Positions 33,884 to 42,574 of a stretch of DNA of 64,000 nt are shown one piece after another. Source of the DNA: Terasakiella sp033100395 (lineage in GTDB: Bacteria; Pseudomonadota; Alphaproteobacteria; Rhodospirillales; Terasakiellaceae); contig NZ_JAWLVJ010000011.1 in assembly GCF_033100395.1 (NCBI RefSeq), forward strand, positions 1 to 64,000, read 5' to 3'. The notes beneath the pieces are model-generated. The model did not search any database, was not told the origin of the DNA, and worked only from the letters and a program-made list of their open reading frames with translations. Each line of letters opens with the position of its first letter. Positions within the stretch are counted from its first letter, which is position 1. The position numbers were made by a program, and so were the translations under genes.

Positions 33884-34750
33884 TCAAGCCTGTGCAGTTG
33901 CGAATTCTTTGCCAGCGGCTTCCAATTCGGGAGAAACCCGTTCCATATGGTCATATTTGGCGAATTGCGCACAGATCATACGCACCCGTTCCAGCGGTTC
34001 GGGCGGGTTGGTCAGGTCAAACAGGGGCGGGCATAATGGGTCAAAGGCCCGGTTCTGGAATTCCAAAGACAGAGACATGCGTGGATCAGCAGCATAGCGG
34101 GAACTGCGCCCTGACCAGTGCCATAAATCCTGTCGCCAACCCAATAAGGATCCGGCTTTGGCAGGAAGGCAGCGCACATCCTGCAACAGGATATCTGTGG
34201 GTTCCACAATCGGCGGATCATATTCTTTCTGACGAGACAGCGGCAGGATATTCATACAGCCGTTTTCAGGGGTGGCGTCCGTTAAGGGGATCCAGAGAGA
34301 CAGGCTTACAAGGAAGTCATCAAAGAAGGCACATTCCCCCGGGTAATCCACATGGGGCGGCCAGCCGGATGTGGCGCCACCTTCGTCTTTATCGATATGC
34401 CAGGCCCAGAAATGGGGCAGCAGGCCGAAATCATCGCCCAGGAAGTGCGATAGAAAGCCATTCAGTTGATGAAACAGATTCCAGACATCGTCATAAACAT
34501 AGATAAAAGCTGCAGGCCAGCCTTCTGCCACCAGGTTTTCAATGCCTGTGCGAAGGGCCTTGATGTCTTTTTCTGGCAGCAACGGGGATTGATGGAGGTA
34601 GCCATCGTGATGCAGCGTGTCAGAAATTGCGTCAAACCGTTCGCTTAAATCCAAAGGCGGGCTGAACGTTGGCACCTCTGAAATGGAAAGATGCGGGTTC
34701 AGGGTGCGCCAATAGGACACATCCTGCAATTTGTCTGTTAGATCAGTCAT
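33884..34750 (-). CDS. Phytanoyl-CoA dioxygenase (PhyH)-like protein
   Basis: A 288-residue protein of the Fe(II)/2-oxoglutarate oxygenase fold. The metal triad appears as HVDYP (HxD, about 140) and the distal His in LWHWSGRSS, with an arginine a few residues later for 2-oxoglutarate. FFDDFLVSLSLWIPLTDATPENGCMNILPLSR is the conserved core strand. The substrate is unknown. The CDS ends just upstream of the hsp20 promoter region. ATG 34750 is preferred to TTG 34753. Confidence 0.78.
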   Translation of the reverse strand: MTDLTDKLQDVSYWRTLNPHLSISEVPTFSPPLDLSERFDAISDTLHHDGYLHQSPLLPEKDIKALRTGIENLVAEGWPAAFIYVYDDVWNLFHQLNGFLSHFLGDDFGLLPHFWAWHIDKDEGGATSGWPPHVDYPGECAFFDDFLVSLSLWIPLTDATPENGCMNILPLSRQKEYDPPIVEPTDILLQDVRCLPAKAGSLLGWRQDLWHWSGRSSRYAADPRMSLSLEFQNRAFDPLCPPLFDLTNPPEPLERVRMICAQFAKYDHMERVSPELEAAGKEFATAQA

Positions 34751-34759
34751 CAATTCGGC

Positions 34760-35260
34760 TTACATCGGGCGTTTTTCTGGGTCGTATTCGACCGGAGCCA
34801 GTTTCAGTTTACGCAGTTCCTGCTGAACCTTGGGTTCGCATTTTTTGATCCAGGTAATGGCTGTTTCCTGCATCTTCAGGCGCTCTTCGATGGCTTTCAC
34901 TTCTTTATCGTAGCGATCCATATTGTCTTTGACATGGTCGCGCTTGGCTTTGCCCGTGAGGCCCAGATCACGCGCTGCTTTATCTGCACGCTGGAAATAT
35001 TCCCCTTTCTGGGCAAGACTGTCCTGCAGGACGGATTTGCTGAGTTCGAGGTTTTTCGTGCCGGCAGCTTTCAGGCTGCCGATATCATATTCCTGTTCGC
35101 GCCAGAATTTTTTGGGGGAGATCATGGCATAGAGCTTGTCGTAAGGATCATGGGGTTTGCAATCAATATCGATATTGGCATTCCAGCCTGCCGGTGCAGG
35201 TTCCCCACATGCAGTCAGTGCCAGTATAAACCCAAAGGAAAGCAGTCCGCGTTTGATCAT
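34760..35260 (-). CDS. Putative lipoprotein, unknown function
   Basis: A 166-residue precursor with a lipoprotein signal (LLSFGFILALTAC, lipobox LTAC with Cys18). The mature part is highly charged and helical, with Cys34 and Cys141 possibly paired. No family recognised. It is nine bases upstream of the dioxygenase gene on the same strand. Confidence 0.7.
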   Translation of the reverse strand: MIKRGLLSFGFILALTACGEPAPAGWNANIDIDCKPHDPYDKLYAMISPKKFWREQEYDIGSLKAAGTKNLELSKSVLQDSLAQKGEYFQRADKAARDLGLTGKAKRDHVKDNMDRYDKEVKAIEERLKMQETAITWIKKCEPKVQQELRKLKLAPVEYDPEKRPM

Positions 35261-35332
35261 GATTACCCTATGTGTAAAAGCAAGAATATCAACAGTGTAC
35301 TAGATTATGTGTTCGGCAGAAACGACAATCGC

Positions 35333-35872
35333 CTACAGCAGTTTGGTGATTTTCTCATGGATGATTTCAGCAACTTCTTTGCGTGATTTGCCTTCGATAT
35401 CAATCACCATGTCTGCGGCCTTCTCGTAGAATGGCAGGCGTGAGCGCATGACGTCTTCGGCTGATTGGGTTTCAGACAGGCTTGGACGTTTGGCATCGCC
35501 CTTTACCTTCGCGGCCAGGCGAGGGATGTCGCCTTTTAACCAGATGATGGTACCGTTTTTGCGCAGGAGATCGACTTTACGTTCGGAATAAATCTCTTTG
35601 CCATCTTTGCCGACATCGACGATCACGCCGCCGCCACAGTCAATGATGTTGCCGTCAAGGGCAGTGATTTTCTGGATGGTTGCATATTCCATATCGCGGA
35701 AAATGCGCCAGTCGCCGTTATTTTCAGCCTGAATTTCCGGGATGGACTTGCCACTATTGTCATATTGGATCAAAAGGTCCGATGATAAAACATCACGTTT
35801 CATCAATAAGGACAGACGGCGTGAAACCTTGGACTTACCTGCGCCGCGCATGCCAATCAAAACAATATTCAT
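35333..35872 (-). CDS. Shikimate kinase-like protein
   Basis: A 179-residue P-loop kinase: IVLIGMRGAGKSKVSR (Walker A), SDLLIQ (DxD-like acid), FRDMEYATIQ (shikimate-binding Arg region), DCGGGVI, and the lid-arginine segment KRPSLSET. This fits AroK, which phosphorylates shikimate. It is not with aroB as usual, so it may be a second copy or act on another substrate. ATG 35872 replaces the upstream open frame to 35902, where family similarity is absent. Confidence 0.8.
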   Translation of the reverse strand: MNIVLIGMRGAGKSKVSRRLSLLMKRDVLSSDLLIQYDNSGKSIPEIQAENNGDWRIFRDMEYATIQKITALDGNIIDCGGGVIVDVGKDGKEIYSERKVDLLRKNGTIIWLKGDIPRLAAKVKGDAKRPSLSETQSAEDVMRSRLPFYEKAADMVIDIEGKSRKEVAEIIHEKITKLL

Positions 35873-35938
35873 GATGCCAACCCCCATAAAAATGCACTGC
35901 AACAGCCTTAAGGGATATTGCAGTGCAGTACAAGATTT

Positions 35939-37123
35939 TTATGTGCTGCCCAGAACCTTGACAACAGATGCCCGTGACAACTGACCCTGCAGGTCACCAT
36001 CTTCATCTACCACAGGCAGGGGGAAGTCATTTTCCAGTGTATCGGGGATAACGGTTTCCAGCACGCTGTCTGGTGAGATGGCTTCCACATCTTCAAAGAC
36101 TTCTTCGCAGACCTGAACGTCAGCATTTTCTTTGCTGACTTCTTCTTCCAGTGTTTCCTGAAGGATCACACCCTGATAGCCATTATCATTGACGTAATAG
36201 CCGTAATCGCCTTTGGATTTGCGCATTTCTTTCAGCGCTTCGCCAATGGTTTCGGCTGAAATGCGACAGATGGGTGGCTTCATGACGGTATCCACTGTAA
36301 GCGCACGGGCCCGGTTGACGTCTTTGACAAAGGCTTCCACATAGTCGGTGGCGGGTTCCAGCAAGATTTCCGCAGGGGGGCCTTGTTGCACCAGTTCGCC
36401 ATCTTTCAAAATCGCGATACGATCCCCGATGCGCAGAGCCTCATCCAGGTCGTGGGTGATGAAGATAATGGTCTTGTGCAGTTTTTCCTGCAGTTCAATC
36501 AGTTGATCCTGCATTTCAGATCGGATGAGTGGATCAAGGGCGGAAAATGCCTCATCCATCAGCAGGATTTCAGCATCTGTGCAAAGGGCGCGGGCAAGGC
36601 CGACGCGTTGTTGTTGACCACCGGAAAGTTGACTTGGATATTGTTCTTCATATCCAGCCAATCCCACAGTCTCCAGCCATTCCTTTGCTTTGGAAAGACG
36701 GGTGTCTTTATCGACATTTTGTACAGTCAACCCGTAAGCGACATTTTCAATCACCGTGCGATGGGGCAAAAGGCCAAAGCGCTGGAAGACCATGGACATC
36801 TTGTGGCGGCGGAAATGTTCCAGGTCTTTCTGGTTCAGATCCATCACATTGGTGCCTTCCACATTGATGACGCCTTCGGTCGGGTCGATCAGGCGGTTGA
36901 AGTGCCGGATCAAGGTGGATTTCCCAGACCCGGACAGGCCCATGACCACGAAAATCTCACCGCGCTCAATCGACATATTGATGTCTTTCAAGCCGAGCGT
37001 GTGGCCAGTTTCGGCCAGTAGGTCATCTTTTGATTTGCCGTCATGGACCATGGACATAACTTGGGAAGGCGTGCTGCCAAAAACTTTATAAAGGCCGGAG
37101 ATTTCAATGATGGGATCAGGCAT
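35939..37123 (-). CDS. proV: Glycine betaine/proline ABC transporter ATP-binding protein
   Basis: A 394-residue ATPase: Walker A GLSGSGKST, signature LSGGQQQRVGLARAL, Walker B ILLMDEAFSALDP, and the H-loop FITHD. After the ABC domain come two CBS modules (about 270-390), which in OpuA/ProV-type systems sense ionic strength. ATG 37123, with GGAGAG upstream, overlaps the permease stop by eight bases; the open frame to 37192 lies inside proW and is rejected as coding. Confidence 0.95.
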   Translation of the reverse strand: MPDPIIEISGLYKVFGSTPSQVMSMVHDGKSKDDLLAETGHTLGLKDINMSIERGEIFVVMGLSGSGKSTLIRHFNRLIDPTEGVINVEGTNVMDLNQKDLEHFRRHKMSMVFQRFGLLPHRTVIENVAYGLTVQNVDKDTRLSKAKEWLETVGLAGYEEQYPSQLSGGQQQRVGLARALCTDAEILLMDEAFSALDPLIRSEMQDQLIELQEKLHKTIIFITHDLDEALRIGDRIAILKDGELVQQGPPAEILLEPATDYVEAFVKDVNRARALTVDTVMKPPICRISAETIGEALKEMRKSKGDYGYYVNDNGYQGVILQETLEEEVSKENADVQVCEEVFEDVEAISPDSVLETVIPDTLENDFPLPVVDEDGDLQGQLSRASVVKVLGST

Positions 37124-38012
37124 GGCCGCTCTCCAGATGTTTTTGTGTACGTTTGGCGTAAGCTTGAGAGACCCGATCAAAGATGATGGCAAGCACCACG
37201 ATGGCGAGACCGTTTAGCAGACCCATGGTGAAATACTGATTGGTGATGGATTTCAAAACGGGTTGTCCCAGTCCTTTCACCCCGATCATGGAGGCAATCA
37301 CCACCATGGCAAGGGCCATCATGATGGTCTGGTTGATGCCTGCCATGATTGTTGGCATGGCAAGGGGCAATTGCACCTGATAAAGCCGCTGAAATGGTGT
37401 TGCCCCATAGGCGGTCGCTGCTTCCAAAACATCTTTGTCCACCAGGCGGATACCCAGATTGGTCAGGCGGATGACAGGGGGGATGGCATAAATGATTACG
37501 GCGATGACACCCGGCACTTTACCAATGCCCAGCAACATCACCACCGGGATCAGATAGACAAAGGCGGGCATGGTCTGCATGACGTCCAGTATGGGCGTGA
37601 CAATGGCCTGAACCCGATCAGACCTTGCCATGGCAATGCCGATGGGGATGCCGATGACAATGGAGAGTAAGGTGCAGACGAGAATAATGCTCATGGTTCG
37701 CATGGTGTTATCCCACATGCCGAAATAACCGATCAGCATAAAGGCGATGACGGTTGCACCCGACATTTTCCAGGATCGTGTGGCGGCAAAAACCAGTCCG
37801 GTTACCACCAGAAGAACCGCCCACCAGGGGCTGTTGAGCAACAGTTTTTCAAACCAGATGAGGAAATAAAGCAAAGGATCAAACAGGCTTTCGATCATGT
37901 CGCCATATTCGCGTGAAAAGTCTCGATAGAGGCCATCCAGAGACTTGCGGATGCCGACAAGTTCTTTTCGTTCCATCGCGGGGAATTCGGTTAACCAGGA
38001 TTTCTCAGCCAT
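37116..38012 (-). CDS. proW: Glycine betaine/proline ABC transporter permease
   Basis: A 298-residue inner-membrane permease. Helices run from about 70 on, with the BPD-transporter EAA-type loop (EAATAYGATPFQRLYQVQLPLAMPTI) near 195-220. The N-terminal 60 residues are cytoplasmic, as in ProW. It forms the transmembrane pore for compatible-solute uptake with ProV and ProX. It starts after an unusual 38-base hairpin downstream of proX. Confidence 0.94.
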   Translation of the reverse strand: MAEKSWLTEFPAMERKELVGIRKSLDGLYRDFSREYGDMIESLFDPLLYFLIWFEKLLLNSPWWAVLLVVTGLVFAATRSWKMSGATVIAFMLIGYFGMWDNTMRTMSIILVCTLLSIVIGIPIGIAMARSDRVQAIVTPILDVMQTMPAFVYLIPVVMLLGIGKVPGVIAVIIYAIPPVIRLTNLGIRLVDKDVLEAATAYGATPFQRLYQVQLPLAMPTIMAGINQTIMMALAMVVIASMIGVKGLGQPVLKSITNQYFTMGLLNGLAIVVLAIIFDRVSQAYAKRTQKHLESGHA

Positions 38013-38042
38013 TTTGCCCTCGGTTTTATTATTCTTGAATAT

Positions 38043-38080
38043 GTTTATGCCCTCTTAACCAGTGGTAAGAGGGCATAAAC
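38043..38080 (-). promoter_or_regulatory. Long hairpin between proX and proW
   Basis: GTTTATGCCCTCTTA (38043-38057) pairs perfectly with TAAGAGGGCATAAAC (38066-38080), with ACC/GGT continuing inside apart from one bulged A. No T run follows on the coding strand, so it is probably a stabilising or processing hairpin and not a terminator. Confidence 0.75.
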
Positions 38081-38095
38081 TATAGATGGGGATGC

Positions 38096-39097
38096 TTAAA
38101 GCTCAGCCAAGGCTTTCTTGATCTTGGCGGCCACATCGGCGGGCACCCACTGGCTCCAGGTGGCTTCGTGAGTTTTCAGGAAATGTTCAGAAATGATATC
38201 GCCGTCAGCCTGTTGATCTTCCATCCAGGCGAGCAGTTCGTTCATCTGCGCATTTTTATAGCCACGTTTGGACAGATACGCATAAGCGGCAGGTGCACGG
38301 TTGGCGAAATCTTCTGTCGTCATGGTTTTAACCGGCGATGGCGGATACATGGATGGTTTTGGATCGTCACAGACTTCCTGCGTCAGGCAGTTGGAGAAAT
38401 GTTCCTGATCCACGCCGCTTTCAAAATCGACTTTGACCATTTTATATTTCCCAAGCACAGCTGTCGGTGCCCAGTAATAGCCAAACCAGGCTTCCTGACG
38501 CTCATAAGCTTTGGCGATGGACCCGGCAAGGGCGGGGCCTGAACCCGGGTCAACCAGATCAAATCCGGCTTCTTCCAGTTTCAGGGCTTTATAAAGATTG
38601 TCGTTGGTGACCTGACAGCCCCAGCCTGCCGGGCAGGTCATAAAACCAGACGCATCCGGGTCTTCCGGATGTTTAAAGATTTTAACCTTGGCTTTGATGC
38701 CGGAAAGGGTGGCAAGGCTCGGGTCTGCCTTGACCAGATAGTCCGGCACCCAGAAACCTTCTTCCCCGCCATCGATCAAAGCGTCACCTGCAATGCGCAG
38801 GCGCTTGTCTTCAATCCCTTTGGCAAGCGCCGCCTTGAAGTTATTGGTCCAGAATTCTGGCGCAACGTCGGGTTCACCCTTTTCGACCATGGATGTGCCT
38901 GTGGGCATGGTGTCGCCGGTGATCAGTTCGGCTTCACAGCCATAACCGTGCTGGAGGATGAATTTATCCACATTGGCGATTAATGTTGCTGATGGCCAGT
39001 TCATATCCGCGATGGTCACTTTGCCACAGTCTGAGGCATGCGCAGGCATCGCCAGCCCCATCAGGGCGGCGGCGGTTATACCGATAATCGTTTTCAT
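38096..39097 (-). CDS. proX: Glycine betaine/proline ABC transporter substrate-binding protein
   Basis: A 333-residue precursor with a signal peptide (MKTIIGITAAALMGLAMPAHA). The mature protein has the family opening CGKVTIADMNWPSATLIANVDKFILQHGYG, GTSMVEKGEPDV and EAWFGYYWAPTAVLGKY. Tryptophans here are typical of betaine cages. It is periplasmic and delivers solute to ProWV. The start at 39097 has GGGAGAC upstream; the open frame to 39154 gives no plausible signal peptide. Confidence 0.94.
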   Translation of the reverse strand: MKTIIGITAAALMGLAMPAHASDCGKVTIADMNWPSATLIANVDKFILQHGYGCEAELITGDTMPTGTSMVEKGEPDVAPEFWTNNFKAALAKGIEDKRLRIAGDALIDGGEEGFWVPDYLVKADPSLATLSGIKAKVKIFKHPEDPDASGFMTCPAGWGCQVTNDNLYKALKLEEAGFDLVDPGSGPALAGSIAKAYERQEAWFGYYWAPTAVLGKYKMVKVDFESGVDQEHFSNCLTQEVCDDPKPSMYPPSPVKTMTTEDFANRAPAAYAYLSKRGYKNAQMNELLAWMEDQQADGDIISEHFLKTHEATWSQWVPADVAAKIKKALAEL

Positions 39098-39152
39098 GTT
39101 TGTCTCCCTTGGCGTGCCCAGAATTGGTCTAATCTTTAAAAAAAATAGGCAC

Positions 39153-39219
39153 AAAAAAAGGACTTAACATATGTAAGTCCGTTGCGACTAAGCCTATAAA
39201 GTGAAATCCGGGCTGTCAA
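39153..39219 (-). promoter_or_regulatory. proX promoter with an immediate terminator-like hairpin
   Basis: On the reverse strand TTGACA (39219-39214) and TAGGCT (39196-39191) are 17 bases apart. Transcription would start near 39184. Right after it GGACTTA (39180-39174) pairs with TAAGTCC (39166-39160), followed by seven T. The hairpin could attenuate proX transcription. It could instead end transcription from the upstream small genes if the promoter is not real. Confidence 0.5.
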
Positions 39220-39252
39220 GGGTAGCCCAGAAAAAATCTGGAACGGGCGAAT

Positions 39253-39290
39253 TTTATCCATCACAGTCAGGACTGACCATGATGGATAAA
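39253..39290 (-). terminator. Hairpin downstream of the 39331-39702 gene
   Basis: TTTATCCATCA (39253-39263) pairs with TGATGGATAAA (39280-39290), with an inner CAGTC/GACTG stem. The T tract is weak, so terminator function is uncertain. Confidence 0.45.
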
Positions 39291-39330
39291 GGCTTCAGCT
39301 GAAGGAGATGTTTTTGTTAATGTGCGTTGT

Positions 39331-39702
39331 TTAAATATAACCTGCTTCGATCAATTCATTTTCAAGGATGATGATTGCCTGGTCGTATAAGTCGATTTGT
39401 TTTGTATCTAGGTAGGTAAAGGACAGTCGGGTTTCTATTTCTGTTAACACTTGGAATGTGTCGAGACAGATTGTTCCTTCAAGATGATTTTTCAGAATAA
39501 TCGCTTTAATGTCAGCGGGCATGCAACAACGTGGACTGTATAAATTGTCCATGTTTAATGTTGCGCTCAAACGCTCGAGAAAAGACGTGATACACATCCA
39601 CCAGAAGGCGTCTTCTCCGTTCTTGAAGGTGCCTGTTTTTGTTTTGACAGGGACAGTTTGAATATCGTTGGCCAGGCTGATTTTCAATTCTTCACACGTC
39701 AT
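39331..39702 (-). CDS. Uncharacterised small protein
   Basis: A 123-residue soluble protein with no family I recognise. It is rich in isoleucine/leucine helices (FLERLSATLNMDNL, AIIILENELIEAGY) and has a CC pair at 59-60. It overlaps the upstream 61-residue gene by four bases, so the two are translationally coupled. Codon use is more AT-rich than the housekeeping genes. Position downstream of creC suggests possible co-transcription, but creC is separated by about 110 bases. Confidence 0.55.
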   Translation of the reverse strand: MTCEELKISLANDIQTVPVKTKTGTFKNGEDAFWWMCITSFLERLSATLNMDNLYSPRCCMPADIKAIILKNHLEGTICLDTFQVLTEIETRLSFTYLDTKQIDLYDQAIIILENELIEAGYI

Positions 39703-39884
39703 TGGCTTTTTGCCTCACAGAGCAGAGAATAACCGATGATACAGATTGAAATCGTGACCCAATTGAGGGGAGTGAGTGGTTCAAAATTTTGATCAGTTAT
39801 GAAATAGGTCATAACCATGGGAAGGGTTGGGGAGACTATAAAATCCTTTAGGCGAGAGGCTTGATGCACAAATGTTTCCAACAT
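39699..39884 (-). CDS. Small membrane protein
   Basis: A 61-residue protein with one clear hydrophobic segment (VTISICIIGYSLLC, about 43-56) and a moderately hydrophobic stretch at 20-33. AAGGAGAAAAAC precedes ATG 39884; the longer open frame to 39899 would start inside this site. It overlaps the next gene. No family recognised. Confidence 0.5.
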   Translation of the reverse strand: MLETFVHQASRLKDFIVSPTLPMVMTYFITDQNFEPLTPLNWVTISICIIGYSLLCEAKSQ

Positions 39885-39992
39885 GTTTTTCTCCTTCAAA
39901 ATTAACTTGAAGAGAGGATATGTTGAGTAGTCGAAGGCAATATGCGCTGAATGTGAAATCCGTGTGAAATCGTTTAGGGTCAGGACCCTAGA

Positions 39993-41417
39993 TTAAACGG
40001 GGAAGTTTAAAGTTACCCGGCAGCCTGTCTGGATTGTCTCGATACTTATGGAACCATGATGTAGCGACATAACTTCTTTGACAAAGCTTAATCCGAGACC
40101 TGTGCTTTTTTTGCCTGTATCAGGGCGTGGTAAGGAATAAAAACGTTCAAAGACACGATCTTTTGCGTAGTCGGGAATACCCGTTCCTTCGTCCGTAATG
40201 GTTAAAGAAAGGCTGTGTTCGTTGCAGTTACCAGAAATTGTGATGTGACTATTATCGGGTGAAAAATCCAGGGCGTTATCCAGAATATTGTGAATGGCCT
40301 GACCCAGTAAAAAAGGGTCTCCCTGAATGCGAAAATCTTTTGGCAAGTTTATGGCCCATTGAATGTTTTTGTCAGCACAGGGCAGGTCGAAATATTGCAG
40401 TTGATCGGCAAGGACAAGCGGTAAGTCGATTGTTTCTCGTTGTTCCAGTTGTTGTTGCTTTTCAAGTCTTGCCAGATCAAGAAGCTTGTCAACAATGTCT
40501 TGAATGCGCTGCGTTTCATTTTGAATGTTAGAGATGAAACGGACTTGGTCCTCTTTGGGCAGGTCTTCTTTGAGTAATTCTGCAGCGCCTTTAACTCCTG
40601 TCAGAGGGCTTTTAAGTTCATGCGTCAGAGCATGGACATAATTTTCAACATATTCCTTGCCTTCAAGAGCCTGTTTCATATCTTCAATGGCGCTTCCCAA
40701 CTGAGCCAATTCTTTTTCTTTGATAGGGGGTAAAGTGACTTTTTCACCCTGTTCTACAAGATTGACGTACTCAAGAAGTGTTCGTGTCGAGCGGGTCAGA
40801 TAGTGTGATAACCACCAGCCTAGGGCAAGTGTAAACAGAAATAATACGGTGGCCGCCTGAGTAATATTTTGTTGGCTCAACTGTATGAAGGGGAGAACAC
40901 TGATACTGGGTTTATAAACACTGAGTACACCAATGATCTGACCGTTGTTTATAATCGGTGCAGCGACATACATAACGGATGATTTTTCATCATCATAGAG
41001 TGCGTGAGTGGTTCTGGCCCCATATTTTCCCTGCAGTGTTCGACGTACATCAATCCAACGGAAATAGTCTTGTCCAACAGCATCGGGATTGCCGGAATCA
41101 TATAGTACGATGCCCTGATGATCCGTAATGTAGATGTTAAAAGATGTATCTTCTTTAAGAAGTCCCCATATCTCCGCATTCATTTTACGTGCCAAGAAGT
41201 TTTGCATGACTTCTGCAATAGGGCTTTCGGTTACATTGCGCCTTAAAACATCATCTTTGACAATTTCTGCCAATAAATTGGCGACATCAACCATGGTTTC
41301 CTCCATGGATTGCCTGACTGCGGGACGGAATTCATCGCTCACGCTTTTTAATAAGAAAAGCCCAGCAATGGCAATGACCAGAAAATAGCCTAGAAATATC
41401 CGGTGATTGAGTTTCAT
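39993..41417 (-). CDS. creC: Sensor histidine kinase, CreC-like
   Basis: A 474-residue membrane kinase. Helix 1 is at about 8-24; a periplasmic sensor region with ITDHQGIVLYDSG (cache-like) spans to 180; helix 2 is at about 188-206. HAMP-like sequence, the phospho-acceptor His266 (ALTHELKSPL), and ATPase boxes N (NILDNALDFSP), G1 (DEGTGIP) and G2 (STGLGLSFVKEV) follow. Similarity of the whole layout and of its partner points to CreC, which in E. coli responds to growth on minimal media. It starts immediately after the creB stop. No creA or creD is nearby. Confidence 0.85.
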   Translation of the reverse strand: MKLNHRIFLGYFLVIAIAGLFLLKSVSDEFRPAVRQSMEETMVDVANLLAEIVKDDVLRRNVTESPIAEVMQNFLARKMNAEIWGLLKEDTSFNIYITDHQGIVLYDSGNPDAVGQDYFRWIDVRRTLQGKYGARTTHALYDDEKSSVMYVAAPIINNGQIIGVLSVYKPSISVLPFIQLSQQNITQAATVLFLFTLALGWWLSHYLTRSTRTLLEYVNLVEQGEKVTLPPIKEKELAQLGSAIEDMKQALEGKEYVENYVHALTHELKSPLTGVKGAAELLKEDLPKEDQVRFISNIQNETQRIQDIVDKLLDLARLEKQQQLEQRETIDLPLVLADQLQYFDLPCADKNIQWAINLPKDFRIQGDPFLLGQAIHNILDNALDFSPDNSHITISGNCNEHSLSLTITDEGTGIPDYAKDRVFERFYSLPRPDTGKKSTGLGLSFVKEVMSLHHGSISIETIQTGCRVTLNFPV

Positions 41418-42086
41418 TTAGGCCTCAATGCTGTACCCCATCCCACGATGGGTTTTAATGAGGTTGGTTTCATCACTCACGTCTCTCAGTTTGGCACGCA
41501 GGGTTTTTATATGTGCATCAACCGTTCGATCCATACTGGCTTCCGGGGCATCCCAGACATGTGCCATGATTTGTTCACGGCTGAAGATTCTCCCTGGCTG
41601 AGACAATAGATATTTCAGCAAACGATATTCGTACCTTGTCAATTCCAGGTGGGTGTTTAAGTATGTGATGCGCCCCTTGATCTCATCAACATTAAAAACG
41701 CCTGCCGATGTTTGAGGTGTGTTTCCGGTTCTTTTGAGGATTGCCTTTACACGGGCAACAACTTCGCGTGGGCTAAAGGGTTTAACAACATAGTCATCTG
41801 CACCAATCTCAAGACCCACAACCCGGTCAATCTCATCATTTCGGGCGGTCAGGAAAATGATGGGCAATTCCGAAAAATTACGGACTTCTTTGCAAACTTC
41901 AAAACCGCTTAAATCAGGTAAGCCGACATCAAGAATAATCAGATCCGTCGGGAATTCTCTGGCATGTTGAATGCCCTCTCTTCCCACCGTCTTCCAGTTC
42001 ACATTGAAACGATCACTTTCCAATGCGTAGGTCAATGTATCTGCAATCGATTTTTCATCTTCAATGAGAAGGACATTCTGTTTCAT
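41418..42086 (-). CDS. creB: Response regulator, CreB-like (OmpR family)
   Basis: A 222-residue regulator. The receiver domain has Asp53 (ILDVGLPDLSG) with conserved acids at 10-11 and Lys near 103 (VVKPFSPRE). The winged-helix DNA-binding domain has LTRYEYRLLKYLLSQPGRIFSREQIMAHVW and RTVDAHIKTLRAKL. LPDLSGFEVCKE and RVVGLEIGADDYVVKPF are close to CreB of E. coli. It is transcribed upstream of and directly adjoining creC. Confidence 0.88.
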   Translation of the reverse strand: MKQNVLLIEDEKSIADTLTYALESDRFNVNWKTVGREGIQHAREFPTDLIILDVGLPDLSGFEVCKEVRNFSELPIIFLTARNDEIDRVVGLEIGADDYVVKPFSPREVVARVKAILKRTGNTPQTSAGVFNVDEIKGRITYLNTHLELTRYEYRLLKYLLSQPGRIFSREQIMAHVWDAPEASMDRTVDAHIKTLRAKLRDVSDETNLIKTHRGMGYSIEA

Positions 42087-42302
42087 GTGCGCGAAGTAAC
42101 TTCTGTTGGGATACGATCTTCCTTAACTATGTACAGCATTCATGACAATTATGTCTCTACTTCTTCAAAAAAGCGGATGTTTTTGCTGTCTTAAGTGCAT
42201 TTTTGTTTAGGGAGATACCTGGAAGTGAAATTAGCACGTTGAAAACGAGCCCCTACACAATCTCTATTGTGCAGATATCAGGTTTAATTATTTGGGAAAA
42301 GC

Positions 42303-42376
42303 TGGAGCGGGCGAAGGGAATCGAACCCTCGTGTACAGCTTGGGAAGCTGTCGTTCTACCATTGAACTACGCCCGC
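42303..42376 (-). tRNA. tRNA-Gly (anticodon CCC)
   Basis: The reverse strand gives a 74-base cloverleaf starting GCGGGCG, with D-arm AGTTCAATGGTAGAAC, anticodon stem ACAGC/GCTGT around loop TTCCCAA, and T-arm GGGTTCGATTCCC. It ends CGCCCGC-T-CCA. It is nearly identical to E. coli glyU, which reads GGG codons. Confidence 0.97.
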
Positions 42377-42574
42377 TCAATTGTGTGAGGCACTTTGTAT
42401 GGCGTTTGGGCGAAGGTTTCAACTGGTTTCTTTATGCAGGCGGCAAAAACTATTTATTTAGTTGATTTGTATTATAAGTACTTCTACTATGTATTTATAA
42501 AAATGCTGGACAGTGCTCCGTCTGCTCCCCATGTGATGAATGATATTTTTTATGATTTCATGCAGGTTGAGGTG

